Shown here in pieces: positions 13,987 to 22,109 of a DNA stretch of 22,303 bases. Source of the stretch: JAGVSR01 sp964458265 (lineage in GTDB: Bacteria; Pseudomonadota; Alphaproteobacteria; Rhizobiales; Hyphomicrobiaceae); contig CAYWIF010000043.1 in NCBI GenBank assembly GCA_964458265.1, positions 1 through 22,303 on the forward strand, written 5' to 3'. The notes beneath the pieces are model-generated. The model made no database searches. It was not told the origin of the DNA and saw nothing but the letters and a program-made list of their open reading frames with translations. The stretch's first letter is position 1, and the number at the start of each line of letters is the position of its first letter. A program made the translations under genes and the position numbers.

Positions 13987-14017
13987 CTTTTGCACCCTGA
14001 AGCAACTACAGGGTCAA
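13987..14017 (-). promoter_or_regulatory. MerR-type promoter and operator of the efflux operon
   Basis: On the minus strand a -35 box TTGACC (14017-14012) is followed by a 19-base spacer and a weak -10 box, CAAAAG (13992-13987). A dyad fills the spacer: the arms ACCCTGTAG and CTTCAGGGT match at 8 of 9 positions, over positions 13994-14014. A 19-bp spacer with a dyad is the established layout of promoters activated by MerR-family metal sensors (ZntR, CadR, PbrR, CueR). The dyad arms are nearly the same as those ahead of merR at 16522-16548. The predicted transcript would start near 13980, about 30 bases before the first ATG. Confidence 0.8.
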
Positions 14018-14165
14018 GCACCAAATTTCTGTCGCATCAATGCGCCTGCGGCTTGGGTCGAGATGGTGGCGCATGGGCGAAAGAAGCCGGATATTTTCGG
14101 CTATCGATTTTTCATCTCATCTAAACCTCTTCATCGACGGCCCACAAAAAATACGATTAAGCTAA

Positions 14166-14180
14166 TGCAAATCGCTTGCA
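14166..14180 (+). promoter_or_regulatory. Fur-like box ahead of the TonB receptor
   Basis: The sequence TGCAAATCGCTTGCA is a 7-1-7 near-palindrome: the outer TGCAA and TTGCA match perfectly and 5 of 7 positions pair overall. It resembles the TGCRAAT-N-ATTYGCA type of Fur box that I recall from alphaproteobacterial iron-uptake genes. It is 54 bases before the chosen receptor start, a suitable place for iron repression. I could not place confident -35 and -10 boxes here. Confidence 0.4.
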
Positions 14181-14233
14181 ATAAGAAGCTACGCCGAATA
14201 CTCGCAGCAGCAAGCAATCGAATCGGGGGAACT

Positions 14234-16447
14234 ATGGCGTCCAATTTTTTCAAGCAGTCAGCAGCGCACGGGCTGCCTTTGGCGAGGGCGCTCGCACTAC
14301 CATTGGGTATGTTGATGCCGCAGATCGCAGTTGCTGGCGACGAGACTGCCAATGATCCCGATCATATCCTTGTCGTTGCCGAGCGCACCGAAGATCCCGC
14401 TGCTGGCGCAACCGCCCTGCTCAGCCAAACCGAGCTTGAGAATGCCCGTGTGTTCAACATCAACGAAGCGCTCCGCAAGGTTCCGGGGCTTATCGTGCGC
14501 GACGAAGAAGGCATCGGGCTCCGCCCCAATATCGGCGTTCGCGGCCTCAATCCAACACGCTCGACCAAAATCCTGCTGCTCGAAGATGGCATCCCGCTCA
14601 CCTATGGCCCCTATGGCGACAATGCCTCTTATTATCATCCGCCGATTGACCGCTTTGCCGCAATCGAAGTGTTGAAAGGCTCCGGCCAGATTCTTTATGG
14701 CCCGCACACGGTGGGCGCGGTCATCAACTATGTCACTCCTCCGGTTCCCGAAACCTTTGCGGGGAGCGTCAGGGCCTCGGTCGGCAATCGCGACTTTTAC
14801 GATGTTATGGGAAGCGTCGGCGGCCCGCTCGGTTCCGATACGGGCGTGAATGTCAGCGTAACCCGAAAGGCCAGCGACGGATCGCGCGACAATCTCTACA
14901 GCGCGCTGACCGACCTCAATCTCAAGCTGGAACAGCAGCTTGGCGTCGGGCATCAGCTTACCCTGCGCGCCAGCATGTATGACGAAAACAGCCGCCAGAC
15001 CTATAGTGGGCTGACGCTTGCCGAATACCGTTTCGATCCGCGCTACAACCCGTTCGTCAACGACCGCTTCAACACGCGGCGCTACGGGCTGTCGGCAACG
15101 CACGACTGGAGTGTGGCCAAGGAATTGACGCTCAAGACCACGGCCTTTTACAGCTATTTCGACCGCAACTGGTGGCGTCAGTCCTCCAATTCATCGCAGC
15201 GCCCCAGCGATTCGAGCGACCCGGCTTGCGGTGCGCCGATCATCCTTCCCAACGGCGTGCCGACTATGCCCAATCTGTCCACCGGCTGCGGCACCGAGGG
15301 GCGGCTTCGGACCTACAATGTTTATGGTCTGGAACCGCGCCTTGCATGGACGCCAAGCTGGGGCCGGATCGACGCAGGCGTGCGCGTCCAGCGCGAAACG
15401 CAGGATCGCCGCCAGTTCAATGCGGATACGCCAACCGGGCGGACGCCGGGAACCGGCCCCAATGCCGGGATCAGGGAGTCGAGCTTTCGTGAGATCAACG
15501 CCTATTCGGGATTTGTGCAAGCGACGGTCGATTTGGGCAAACTTTCCGTCACGCCGGGGATCAGGGTCGAGAATATCAACTATCGCCGCAACGAGCGGCT
15601 GACCGCAATTCAGGGCAAAACCTCCGTCACCGAAGTCATCCCCGGGATCGGAATCACATGGCGGCCTTCAGACCAGATAACGGTGTTCGGCGGCGTCCAT
15701 CGCGGCTTTTCACCACCGGGCGTTGCCGACATCGTTACTGCCGCTGGCGGGACGCTCGACCTTGAGGCCGAAAAAAGCTGGAACTACGAACTGGGTTTTC
15801 GCGCCCAGCCGACCGCAGGATTCGGCATCGAAAGCACCTTGTTCCGGCTCGATTTTTCCAATCAGGTCATTCCCGGCAGCATCGCGGCGGGCAATCCCGC
15901 AGGTGCAGTGAATGCGGGCAAGAGCCTGCATCAAGGACTCGAATTGCTGGCGACCGGCGACACACGCACGGCTGGCCTGACCGAAGGCTGGGCGCTGACC
16001 GGGCGCATCGCCTGGACATGGCTTGCCGATGCCAAATTTGCTGCCGACCGGTGCGAGCTTCTGGCCGGTTCGCCCGCTATCGCGCCATGTGATGCAGGCG
16101 AAGTGAATGTGCGAGGGCGACGTCTGCCCTATGCGCCCGAACATACGGTCACCGCCATGCTGGGCGTTGCTGCCGGGCCGGTTCGCGCCGAGGCGGAATA
16201 TGTCTACATCGGGTCGCAATTCGGCGACAACATCAATACCGTCGCAATTACCGCCAATGGCCAGCGGGGCCGCATTCCGGCTTACGGTATCTGGAACTTG
16301 GCGCTGAACTGGGATGTCGCCGATCAGCTTACCCTGTTCGGCACGGTCAAGAATGTCGCGGACAAGACCTATATCGTCGATCTGATCCGTGGGATATTGC
16401 CGGGCAGTCCGCGACTTGTGCAGGTCGGTGCGTCGCTGCGATTCTAA
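14234..16447 (+). CDS. FecA-like TonB-dependent outer-membrane receptor
   Basis: The 737-residue protein has a signal peptide (about 34 residues, ending MPQIAVA), a TonB-box-like region (DHILVVAE), a plug domain at about 55-170 and a beta-barrel to the C-terminal Phe. The plug has NIGVRGLNPTRSTKILLLED, GPYGDNASYYHPPIDR and GSGQILYGPHTVGAVINY. These match ferric-dicitrate (FecA) type receptors in my memory, though the true substrate is unknown. The ATG at 14234 is preceded by GGGGGA at short spacing. An upstream in-frame ATG at 14063 would add 57 residues that are not signal-like. The gene is divergent from the efflux operon. There is no FecI/FecR pair nearby. Confidence 0.85.
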   Translation: MASNFFKQSAAHGLPLARALALPLGMLMPQIAVAGDETANDPDHILVVAERTEDPAAGATALLSQTELENARVFNINEALRKVPGLIVRDEEGIGLRPNIGVRGLNPTRSTKILLLEDGIPLTYGPYGDNASYYHPPIDRFAAIEVLKGSGQILYGPHTVGAVINYVTPPVPETFAGSVRASVGNRDFYDVMGSVGGPLGSDTGVNVSVTRKASDGSRDNLYSALTDLNLKLEQQLGVGHQLTLRASMYDENSRQTYSGLTLAEYRFDPRYNPFVNDRFNTRRYGLSATHDWSVAKELTLKTTAFYSYFDRNWWRQSSNSSQRPSDSSDPACGAPIILPNGVPTMPNLSTGCGTEGRLRTYNVYGLEPRLAWTPSWGRIDAGVRVQRETQDRRQFNADTPTGRTPGTGPNAGIRESSFREINAYSGFVQATVDLGKLSVTPGIRVENINYRRNERLTAIQGKTSVTEVIPGIGITWRPSDQITVFGGVHRGFSPPGVADIVTAAGGTLDLEAEKSWNYELGFRAQPTAGFGIESTLFRLDFSNQVIPGSIAAGNPAGAVNAGKSLHQGLELLATGDTRTAGLTEGWALTGRIAWTWLADAKFAADRCELLAGSPAIAPCDAGEVNVRGRRLPYAPEHTVTAMLGVAAGPVRAEAEYVYIGSQFGDNINTVAITANGQRGRIPAYGIWNLALNWDVADQLTLFGTVKNVADKTYIVDLIRGILPGSPRLVQVGASLRF

Positions 16448-16493
16448 GACTGTGCGGGTGTCAATCCGGAGTTAGGGACTGAAAATTTCCTTC

Positions 16494-16523
16494 TCGACAA
16501 ATCGGCGATCCGCTTCCTAATCT
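16494..16523 (+). promoter_or_regulatory. Possible merR promoter
   Basis: A TCGACA sequence (16494-16499) and a TAATCT sequence (16518-16523) are separated by 18 bases, a plausible sigma-70-like promoter. Transcription would begin near 16530, inside the dyad listed next, so a bound regulator would block it. The hexamers are only fair matches. Confidence 0.4.
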
Positions 16524-16548
16524 CACCCTGTAAATACTACAGGGTGAG
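16522..16548. promoter_or_regulatory. 27-bp palindrome, probable MerR operator ahead of merR
   Basis: Arms CTCACCCTGTA (16522-16532) and TACAGGGTGAG (16538-16548) are perfectly complementary over 11 bp, with a 5-base centre. The inner ACCCTGTA arms match the dyad in the efflux promoter at 13994-14014. It ends 3 bases before the merR ATG, and its right side supplies GGTGAGG, a possible ribosome binding site. There is no TTGACC-type -35 with a 19-bp spacer here, so repression rather than activation is expected. Confidence 0.75.
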
Positions 16549-16551
16549 GCG

Positions 16552-16956
16552 ATGAAAATAGGCGAACTGGCAAGCGCGACCGCGACCAACGTCGAGACCG
16601 TCCGCTATTACGAAAAAATCGGATTACTCCGCCCGCCTGCGCGGACGGCGGCCAATTACCGTGCCTATGGAACCGAGCATCTTGCCCGCCTTTCGTTCAT
16701 CCGCAGGGCGCGTGACCTCGGCTTCACGCTCGAATCTGTGCGCGAGCTGCTCGCGCTTTCCGACGACAAGGCGCAATCCTGTGAGGCAGTGGACAGTGTT
16801 GCCCGCCTTCATCTGGATGAAATCGACCGGAAGATCGTTGATCTGACCTCTCTCCGCAGCGAACTCGACCGAGTGATCGGCTCCTGTCGCCACGGCACGG
16901 TTGCCGACTGTAAAATCATCGAAACCCTCGCGCCGCGCGGAAAGGCCAAAGTCTGA
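16552..16956 (+). CDS. MerR-family metal-responsive regulator (CadR/ZntR/PbrR type)
   Basis: The 134-residue protein has the usual MerR layout. A winged helix-turn-helix spans about residues 1-70 (MKIGELASATATNVETVRYY and EKIGLLRPPAR), followed by a coiled-coil helix and a metal-binding loop. Cys77, Cys112 and Cys120 are in the positions that bind metal in CadR-type sensors, with SCRHGTVADCKII forming the loop. This fits a divalent Cd/Pb/Zn sensor rather than a CueR copper sensor, which has two Cys spaced CxxxxxxxC without the Cys77 partner. It likely activates the efflux operon promoter and controls itself through the palindrome just upstream. The stop overlaps the next start as TGATG. Confidence 0.88.
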   Translation: MKIGELASATATNVETVRYYEKIGLLRPPARTAANYRAYGTEHLARLSFIRRARDLGFTLESVRELLALSDDKAQSCEAVDSVARLHLDEIDRKIVDLTSLRSELDRVIGSCRHGTVADCKIIETLAPRGKAKV

Positions 16957-17306
16957 TGCTTTATCTCGTTACCAAGGCGGTCGTCTCCGCGATAATCATC
17001 GTAATCGTCTCGGAAACCGCGCGGCGCAATCCCGGCACTGGCGCGCTGATCGCCTCATTGCCCCTGATTTCGGTGCTTGGCATGATCTGGCTATGGCGCG
17101 ACACACAGGATGTTGCACGCATGGCAGACCATTCTGCGGCAACCTTCTGGTATGTGCTGCCAAGCCTGCCGATGTTCCTGTTCATTCCGTTGCTGCTCAA
17201 GCGCGGAGTAGGATTTTGGCCTGCGCTTGTAGTTGGATGTGCGCTAACAATGCTGCTTTACACGGCGCTGACTTTCTTGGCACCGCGCCTCGGAATCCGC
17301 ATCTGA
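16956..17306 (+). CDS. DUF3147 family small membrane protein
   Basis: The 116-residue protein consists of about four membrane segments: an N-terminal one (YLVTKAVVSAIIIVIVSE), one near ASLPLISVLGMIWLW, one near WYVLPSLPMFLFIPLLL and a C-terminal one. The conserved NPGTGALIASLPLIS, WLWRDT and WYVLPSLPMFL segments match the DUF3147 family as I remember it. Its function is not known to me. It is cotranslated with merR, since its ATG overlaps the merR stop (TGATG). This suggests it is part of the metal response, for example as a membrane transport or accessory protein, but that is inference. It converges with the LPD7 gene, with 26 bases between stops and no evident terminator. Confidence 0.75.
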   Translation: MLYLVTKAVVSAIIIVIVSETARRNPGTGALIASLPLISVLGMIWLWRDTQDVARMADHSAATFWYVLPSLPMFLFIPLLLKRGVGFWPALVVGCALTMLLYTALTFLAPRLGIRI

Positions 17307-17332
17307 ACAATGCCAAATTATTGCACTCGCTG

Positions 17333-18133
17333 CTATCGTGATCGTCCATCGCGTTGCAAAACCTGCTCCTGTGTGATGTCGCGCGCCCTTTGGGCCTGCT
17401 GGTTCCGCACTTGAACCACGGCGATTTTCTCGCCCTTGGCAATGCGGATGGCGACCTCTTGGCGTCTGGCCTCGACCTCCTTTGACGCCTTGATCGGATC
17501 GTCGGGATATTTCGCGCGGGTGATCGAGATGGTCTGGGCAACCAGACTTTGCGCGCGGCGCAAGTCTGGATCGCGCGCGTTTTCGGCGTGGGACTGACTC
17601 AGGAATCGTTCTGACAGGGCTTTGAGCTTACTCAGTTCGTCTTCGGTCTGCGGGGTCTTCGCGCCGGTCTTCCTACCTTCGCGGCGTTTCTCCCGTTCAG
17701 CTATCCTCTCGCGGAGACGGTCAGCTTCGGCCTGGACCAATTTGGCTGGGCTGTAATTCTCGACGGCCAGCCCTTGCGAGGCGGCAGCGAGATATGCTGC
17801 CTTTTTGAACTTGTCGCCCCCGCCCACCTTGATCGATGTCCAGCCATTCGCCTTCGCAATCCGTATGATGTCAGGAAGGGCGTCGATATTGCTGGTTTTG
17901 AGCCGGTCACCGGCAATCCGCACAATCGGGGTTTTATCGTCCGAGGTGCGGTAGAGCTTGTTGCCGACGCGCAGAAATTTGCCGGTGAGGTCGTCGGTGA
18001 TTGTGGGCGCTTCGGATTTGCGCTTTGACTTTGTAGTTGTGGACTTAGGCGTGGCCGACTTGGGCTTCGCGCGCTCTTGATTGATGGGGCGGCTGCGCCC
18101 TGAAGGCGTGTTTCCCTCAAGTTCATCAGCCAT
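17333..18133 (-). CDS. LPD7-domain protein (probable transfer accessory)
   Basis: The 266-residue cytoplasmic protein has a Lys/Ser/Thr-rich N-terminus. It is followed at about 52-138 by an LPD7-like domain (large polyvalent protein-associated domain 7): FLRVGNKLYRTSDDKTP leads to IRIAKANGWTSIKVGGGDKF and KKAAYLAAASQGLAVENYSP. A long charged helical tail follows (about 140-260), rich in Arg and Glu and possibly a coiled coil. LPD7 is often fused to the C-terminus of MOB relaxases; here it is separate from the relaxase at 2875-3930. I chose the ATG at 18133, where GAGGAAGG has good spacing; an ATG six bases upstream is possible. The start overlaps the end of virD4 by 8 bases, so it belongs to the transfer operon. 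Confidence 0.75.
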   Translation of the reverse strand: MADELEGNTPSGRSRPINQERAKPKSATPKSTTTKSKRKSEAPTITDDLTGKFLRVGNKLYRTSDDKTPIVRIAGDRLKTSNIDALPDIIRIAKANGWTSIKVGGGDKFKKAAYLAAASQGLAVENYSPAKLVQAEADRLRERIAEREKRREGRKTGAKTPQTEDELSKLKALSERFLSQSHAENARDPDLRRAQSLVAQTISITRAKYPDDPIKASKEVEARRQEVAIRIAKGEKIAVVQVRNQQAQRARDITQEQVLQRDGRSR

Positions 18134-19961
18134 GTTCATCGCCTTCCTCTATGATTAAACTTGCATTGCCGTGGCGATCCAGACTCACCAGATCGGGATC
18201 GAAGCTCGGATAATCTTCGATGCGGATGTCTTCCGGTTTTAACGGGTGCGCTGGGTTTCCTTCCAGTTCTTCGGGGGTCATGTCGCGAAACGGTGCGGGA
18301 GCAAGTGTTACCCGGACTGGCTTTTCGGGCGCGAACACCACTGGAGGCGGAAAGGCCCGTTTCTTGAAAAAGCGACTCTTGAAATAGAAAATCTTGGTGC
18401 CGATGATCGGCGGGATTCCGCCGCGCAGCAGGATCAGCCTGTCGGCTGGAAATTGCATCAATTCTTGCGGCAGCACCAACGCACGGCGCTGTTCCGATAT
18501 GGATTTCGAGCGGTTGGCGAGCAGTCCGTTGATCGTCAGCGAGCGGGTGACACTTTCCTGTCCGACATAGCCTATGCGATCCGACAGCTCATTGGCGACG
18601 CGCAGTTCCTTGGGTGTGAAGGCGACTTCGACGCCGCAATTGGCGACGATTTCGTCGGCGACATGCTCGCCGTAAACCCCGCGCAATTGCGAACGTGACT
18701 GGATCACCGGGAGCAGGCGGATGCCGTAGCCCGCGACATAGGAAAAGGCGCTGGCAATGACTGAGGCGCGGCCGAGCCGGGCAAATTCGTCAAGGATGAC
18801 CAACACCGGAACCGGCGTAGTGTCGTCGGGCAATTCCCGCACATTCAGGTCGATGAGCTGCTGGAAAAGCAGATTATAGAGCGGCGCGATGCGGTCGAGT
18901 TCGTCAGGCGACACCCCGAGGTAGATCGAGATGTGCCGTTTTCGCAAATCCCGCAGGTCAAAATCGCTTGCGGACGTTGCCGCATCGACCAACGGATTGA
19001 GCCACAAGCCGAGGACATTGGTGATGGTCTTCTTGATGTCGGCAAAGCTGTTGTCAGAGCCACCGGCAAAGTCGCTAAGCGCCGTCCGGCACCCGGTCGA
19101 GAGGTTGAGTCCGGGATTGGCGAGTTCCTTTTTGAAGAAGCTGCGCGCATCGCCTTCGGACAAATAGCGGTAGATCGCACCCATCGTCAGCGGTTCGCCG
19201 CTGGTTTCCGCGAGCCAGGCCCCGACACCGGAAAAGCCGGTGCGCGCGCCGTTCGCCCAAAAGGCTTCACCGCGTTCGGGCGCGACGAACAGCATCGTCG
19301 CGATCTTTTGCAGCTCGATGATCACGTCATCGGGATCGCTGCGGTCGATATAGGCGAGCGGGTTGTAGCGCGCGGTGCGCGCTTGCCGGTCGGTCGGGTT
19401 GAATAGGAAGACCTGCTGACCGTAGTGCGCGCGGAAGCCCGCGCTGGCGTCGAAATTCTCGCGCTTGACGTCGAGAACGACAACCGAGCCTTGCCATGTC
19501 AGCAGATTGGGGATGACGACGCCGGTGCCTTTGCCCGAGCGGGTTGGTGCTTCGACCAACACATGCTCGCTCCCGCCAAAAGTCAGGAAGCGCCGACCCC
19601 TGCGCCCAACGACGATGCCCGACGCCGAACGGAAACCATGCCGTTTGAGTTCGCGTTCATTGGCAAACCGCGCCGCCCCGTGCAGCGGCGCGCCGCGCGC
19701 CCACAGCGCATAGATCAGCCCGGCAAGCAGGGTGAGCCCGCCCACTAGGCCGCCCGCCATCGCCTTCACCACGCGCGGATCGCCGCGATAATACCAGACG
19801 AACTGCGGCATTTTGAGCGGGTCATAGGCCGCTATTGGAAGCCCCAGCACCACCCATCCGATCATGCTGGCAATGGCGATCGCAATCAGGCTCCCAAGCG
19901 GTATGGCGATCAAATATCTTGCCACCCCGCCGTCAGGCGAGGTGCCTGCTTGCCGGGTCAT
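18126..19961 (-). CDS. virD4: VirD4/TraG-type coupling protein
   Basis: The 611-residue ATPase links the relaxosome to the secretion channel. Two membrane segments lie near the N-terminus (about 15-43 and 69-88). The nucleotide-binding domain follows, with Walker A APTRSGKGTG (about 138-147) and Walker B VLVILDEF (about 386-393). The family motif HGAARFAN lies near residue 94. The open frame extends 19 codons further upstream, but the ATG at 19961 has GGAG 8 bases before it, so I chose it. It overlaps the end of virB11 by 29 bases. The C-terminus is acidic (IIEEGDEHG), like some VirD4 tails that contact substrates. It lies at the end of the virB operon, before the LPD7 gene. Confidence 0.93.
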   Translation of the reverse strand: MTRQAGTSPDGGVARYLIAIPLGSLIAIAIASMIGWVVLGLPIAAYDPLKMPQFVWYYRGDPRVVKAMAGGLVGGLTLLAGLIYALWARGAPLHGAARFANERELKRHGFRSASGIVVGRRGRRFLTFGGSEHVLVEAPTRSGKGTGVVIPNLLTWQGSVVVLDVKRENFDASAGFRAHYGQQVFLFNPTDRQARTARYNPLAYIDRSDPDDVIIELQKIATMLFVAPERGEAFWANGARTGFSGVGAWLAETSGEPLTMGAIYRYLSEGDARSFFKKELANPGLNLSTGCRTALSDFAGGSDNSFADIKKTITNVLGLWLNPLVDAATSASDFDLRDLRKRHISIYLGVSPDELDRIAPLYNLLFQQLIDLNVRELPDDTTPVPVLVILDEFARLGRASVIASAFSYVAGYGIRLLPVIQSRSQLRGVYGEHVADEIVANCGVEVAFTPKELRVANELSDRIGYVGQESVTRSLTINGLLANRSKSISEQRRALVLPQELMQFPADRLILLRGGIPPIIGTKIFYFKSRFFKKRAFPPPVVFAPEKPVRVTLAPAPFRDMTPEELEGNPAHPLKPEDIRIEDYPSFDPDLVSLDRHGNASLIIEEGDEHG

Positions 19962-20943
19962 AATAGATCTCCGTAACGCGAAACTCGCCATCGGTTTTCT
20001 TGGTCTGGACAACGACATCGACGAGCATCTTGAGCAGCGCGCGAATATCGCCGCGCGCCAGATCGGAGCCGCCTTCGCTTTCCTTGACCAGCAGGGTCAG
20101 TTGCTCGAACGCCAGTTCTGCCGAGTCCGCGTGAATGGTCGTGATCGAGCCGGGATGCCCTGAATTGACGTTCCGCAGATAGAAGAAAGCCGTGCCGTCG
20201 CGCAGCTCCTGGAGCAAGATGCGATCGGGCCGCATCCTGAGCGCGCTTTCGAGCAAATGCTTTGCCGTCACGTTCGCAGTCCCTTGGCCATCCTTGGCAT
20301 AGAGCATGTGGACGACATTTTTGTGCGGAACGATCAGCTCGCGCGTGTCCTCGATCGTCAGCAGCCGCTCTTCGGGCGGGATGAGCTGGATCAGTCCCTT
20401 GGACAGCGTGGTCTTGCCCGAGCCGGTGGCGCCCGAGATCAGGATGTTGAGCCGTGCTTTCACCGCGCGGTCGAAAAACTCGACGTGACGGCCCGCCTTG
20501 AGCAGCGCGAGCAAGTCCAGTTCCTCGGCCGTTACCTGCTTTTCGGCGATGCGCGTTTCCTTGAACAACCCGGTCGCCTCAAAATCGGCCAGCGTCATCG
20601 TGACGGTCGAGGGCTTGCGGACGGTAATCGACACGGTTTCATCGGGGACGACAGGCGGCACGATGATTTGCACGCGCTCGCCGGTCGGGAAGATGGTGGA
20701 GACAATGGGGTTTTCGCGGGTGATGTCCTGGGCGGTGAACGCCGCCGCAGCCGTTGCCAACGCCATCAGATTCTTGAAATCGAGGCTGGGTTCGCTCTCC
20801 CATGTCCACCCTCCACGTCGCTCAATACCGACTTCACCGGGCTGGTTGATGACGAGTTCGGTGACGCGCTCGTCATCGAGATATTTGCGTAAGGGCGCAG
20901 TGACGCTATCGAGGACCGCAGTATTCTTTCCCGGAGCCGCCAT
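19933..20943 (-). CDS. virB11: VirB11-type secretion ATPase
   Basis: The 336-residue hexameric ATPase powers pilus assembly and DNA transfer. Walker A is GATGSGKTT (residues 171-179), the Asp box is LLTIEDTREL (about 194-203), the Walker B region is RILLQELRDG, and the His box is GHPGSITTIHAD. The open frame extends 116 codons upstream into virB10, but that part is a shadow. The ATG at 20943 overlaps the virB10 stop as TAATG and gives the normal VirB11 length. The C-terminus ends YYDPASRHLA and overlaps the virD4 start. The overlap pattern shows a single virB operon read on the minus strand. Confidence 0.93.
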   Translation of the reverse strand: MAAPGKNTAVLDSVTAPLRKYLDDERVTELVINQPGEVGIERRGGWTWESEPSLDFKNLMALATAAAAFTAQDITRENPIVSTIFPTGERVQIIVPPVVPDETVSITVRKPSTVTMTLADFEATGLFKETRIAEKQVTAEELDLLALLKAGRHVEFFDRAVKARLNILISGATGSGKTTLSKGLIQLIPPEERLLTIEDTRELIVPHKNVVHMLYAKDGQGTANVTAKHLLESALRMRPDRILLQELRDGTAFFYLRNVNSGHPGSITTIHADSAELAFEQLTLLVKESEGGSDLARGDIRALLKMLVDVVVQTKKTDGEFRVTEIYYDPASRHLA

Positions 20944-22109
20944 TATTTGAGGCTGAGGCCGTAAACGGTCGAGAAGTCGAAATCCTGCGCCACGGTGATG
21001 CCGACATCCTCGCCTTGGTTTTTCCGCAGCACGGGTTTGATCTGGCCATTTTGCTGCAAAATCGTCGAAGCCGCGTCGGAGGGGACGCGGGTGGTATTGG
21101 AGGCGCTGTTGCCGACAGCTTCCGCGCCCACGGTTGCCGCGTCTTCGACCAGACTGAACAGCAGCGCGGTGCCGAAACGCTGCCAGAAGAAATTGTTGAC
21201 GCGCCCGTCCATCCCGCCACGTCCCAGCGCATCGGTTGCAGGCGACGCCACATCTATTGCGATCCCGCGCGGGGTCACGGCGCGTGTCCACAGCACGAAC
21301 AGCCGGTATTGGCCGCGATCAAGACCGCCCTGATACTCGCCAACTATCTTGGTGCCTTTTTCCATCAGCACCACTCGGCCATTGTCCGAATAGACGTTGC
21401 GCGGGACGATGCAGCTCACATAGCCGGGCTGGCTTGAATCCATCGCCGATTGCAACACGCAGGGGATGAAACTCCCCGCCGTAATCAAGAAATTGCGGTC
21501 GGGAAGTGACCGGGCTTGCGCCTGTCCGATTACCGACGCCTGGCGCAAATTGTCGAGGTTGGTGGCTGGAGCTAAAGGCTGGCGTCCGGCAACCGGTTCG
21601 CCATAACCGCTGGTGCGAATACCCGCGCTGCCGCTGTCGCGTTCGCCGCCATAGGCAATCAGCGAAGACCGCCGTGCGGCTTCGCGAAGCACTTCGGCTT
21701 GCGACGGCTGGCGAGCCTGCTGCGCGGCAGGCGGAGGCGCAGGTCCGGCACCGATCGCAGGAACGACTGGTTCGCCAACGGCAATCGGCGCGTTGGGATC
21801 GGTTGCTGCACCCGCCAGCGTTGGTGCGATGACGGTTGCCGGATCATATTGCGCGGGTTCGAGCGCAGGTTTGGGCTTCGGCGGTGGAAGCGTCGAGTTG
21901 CCGGTCAGACCCGTTCCAAGCGCCAACACCGTGAACATGATCGCGCCTGCGGCAGCGGCGAAGCCGATCATCTTCTTCGGGTCCATCGTCGTGCCGGGCA
22001 TCGACGGCATCTTGCTGGCGCGCTCGGTGGCAGGAGCGCGGTCGATGTCTTCGGGATCAGGGGTTTGATCGACTGTAGCGCGATCGCCCATCGGAATGTC
22101 GGCCATCAT
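20943..22109 (-). CDS. virB10: VirB10-type channel protein
   Basis: The 388-residue protein spans both membranes of the secretion channel. It has a short cytoplasmic N-terminus, one membrane segment (about 47-67: MIGFAAAAGAIMFTVLALGTG region), a Pro/Ala-rich periplasmic linker (about 74-135) and a C-terminal VirB10 domain. The last contains LITAGSFIPCVLQSAMDS, VPRNVYSDNGRVVLMEKGT and the antenna region NNFFWQRFGTALLFSLVED. A GGGGAGA site precedes two consecutive ATG codons. The start overlaps the virB9 stop (ATGA) and the stop overlaps the virB11 start. A Cys pair (about 217 and 233) could form a disulfide. Confidence 0.93.
   Translation of the reverse strand: MMADIPMGDRATVDQTPDPEDIDRAPATERASKMPSMPGTTMDPKKMIGFAAAAGAIMFTVLALGTGLTGNSTLPPPKPKPALEPAQYDPATVIAPTLAGAATDPNAPIAVGEPVVPAIGAGPAPPPAAQQARQPSQAEVLREAARRSSLIAYGGERDSGSAGIRTSGYGEPVAGRQPLAPATNLDNLRQASVIGQAQARSLPDRNFLITAGSFIPCVLQSAMDSSQPGYVSCIVPRNVYSDNGRVVLMEKGTKIVGEYQGGLDRGQYRLFVLWTRAVTPRGIAIDVASPATDALGRGGMDGRVNNFFWQRFGTALLFSLVEDAATVGAEAVGNSASNTTRVPSDAASTILQQNGQIKPVLRKNQGEDVGITVAQDFDFSTVYGLSLK

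Noticed and set aside
14063..14233. 57-codon upstream extension of the TonB receptor
   Set aside because: It is not signal-like, runs through the Fur-like box and has no ribosome binding site. The ATG at 14234 follows GGGGGA and starts a proper signal peptide.
14297..15103. 268-residue open frame on the minus strand opposite the TonB receptor
   Set aside because: It is the reverse-strand shadow of a high-GC gene. The plus strand has clear plug and barrel motifs over the same bases and the minus product has no recognisable motif.
20944..21291. 116-codon N-terminal extension of virB11
   Set aside because: It overlaps conserved virB10 coding sequence. The ATG at 20943 with TAATG overlap gives the usual VirB11 length.
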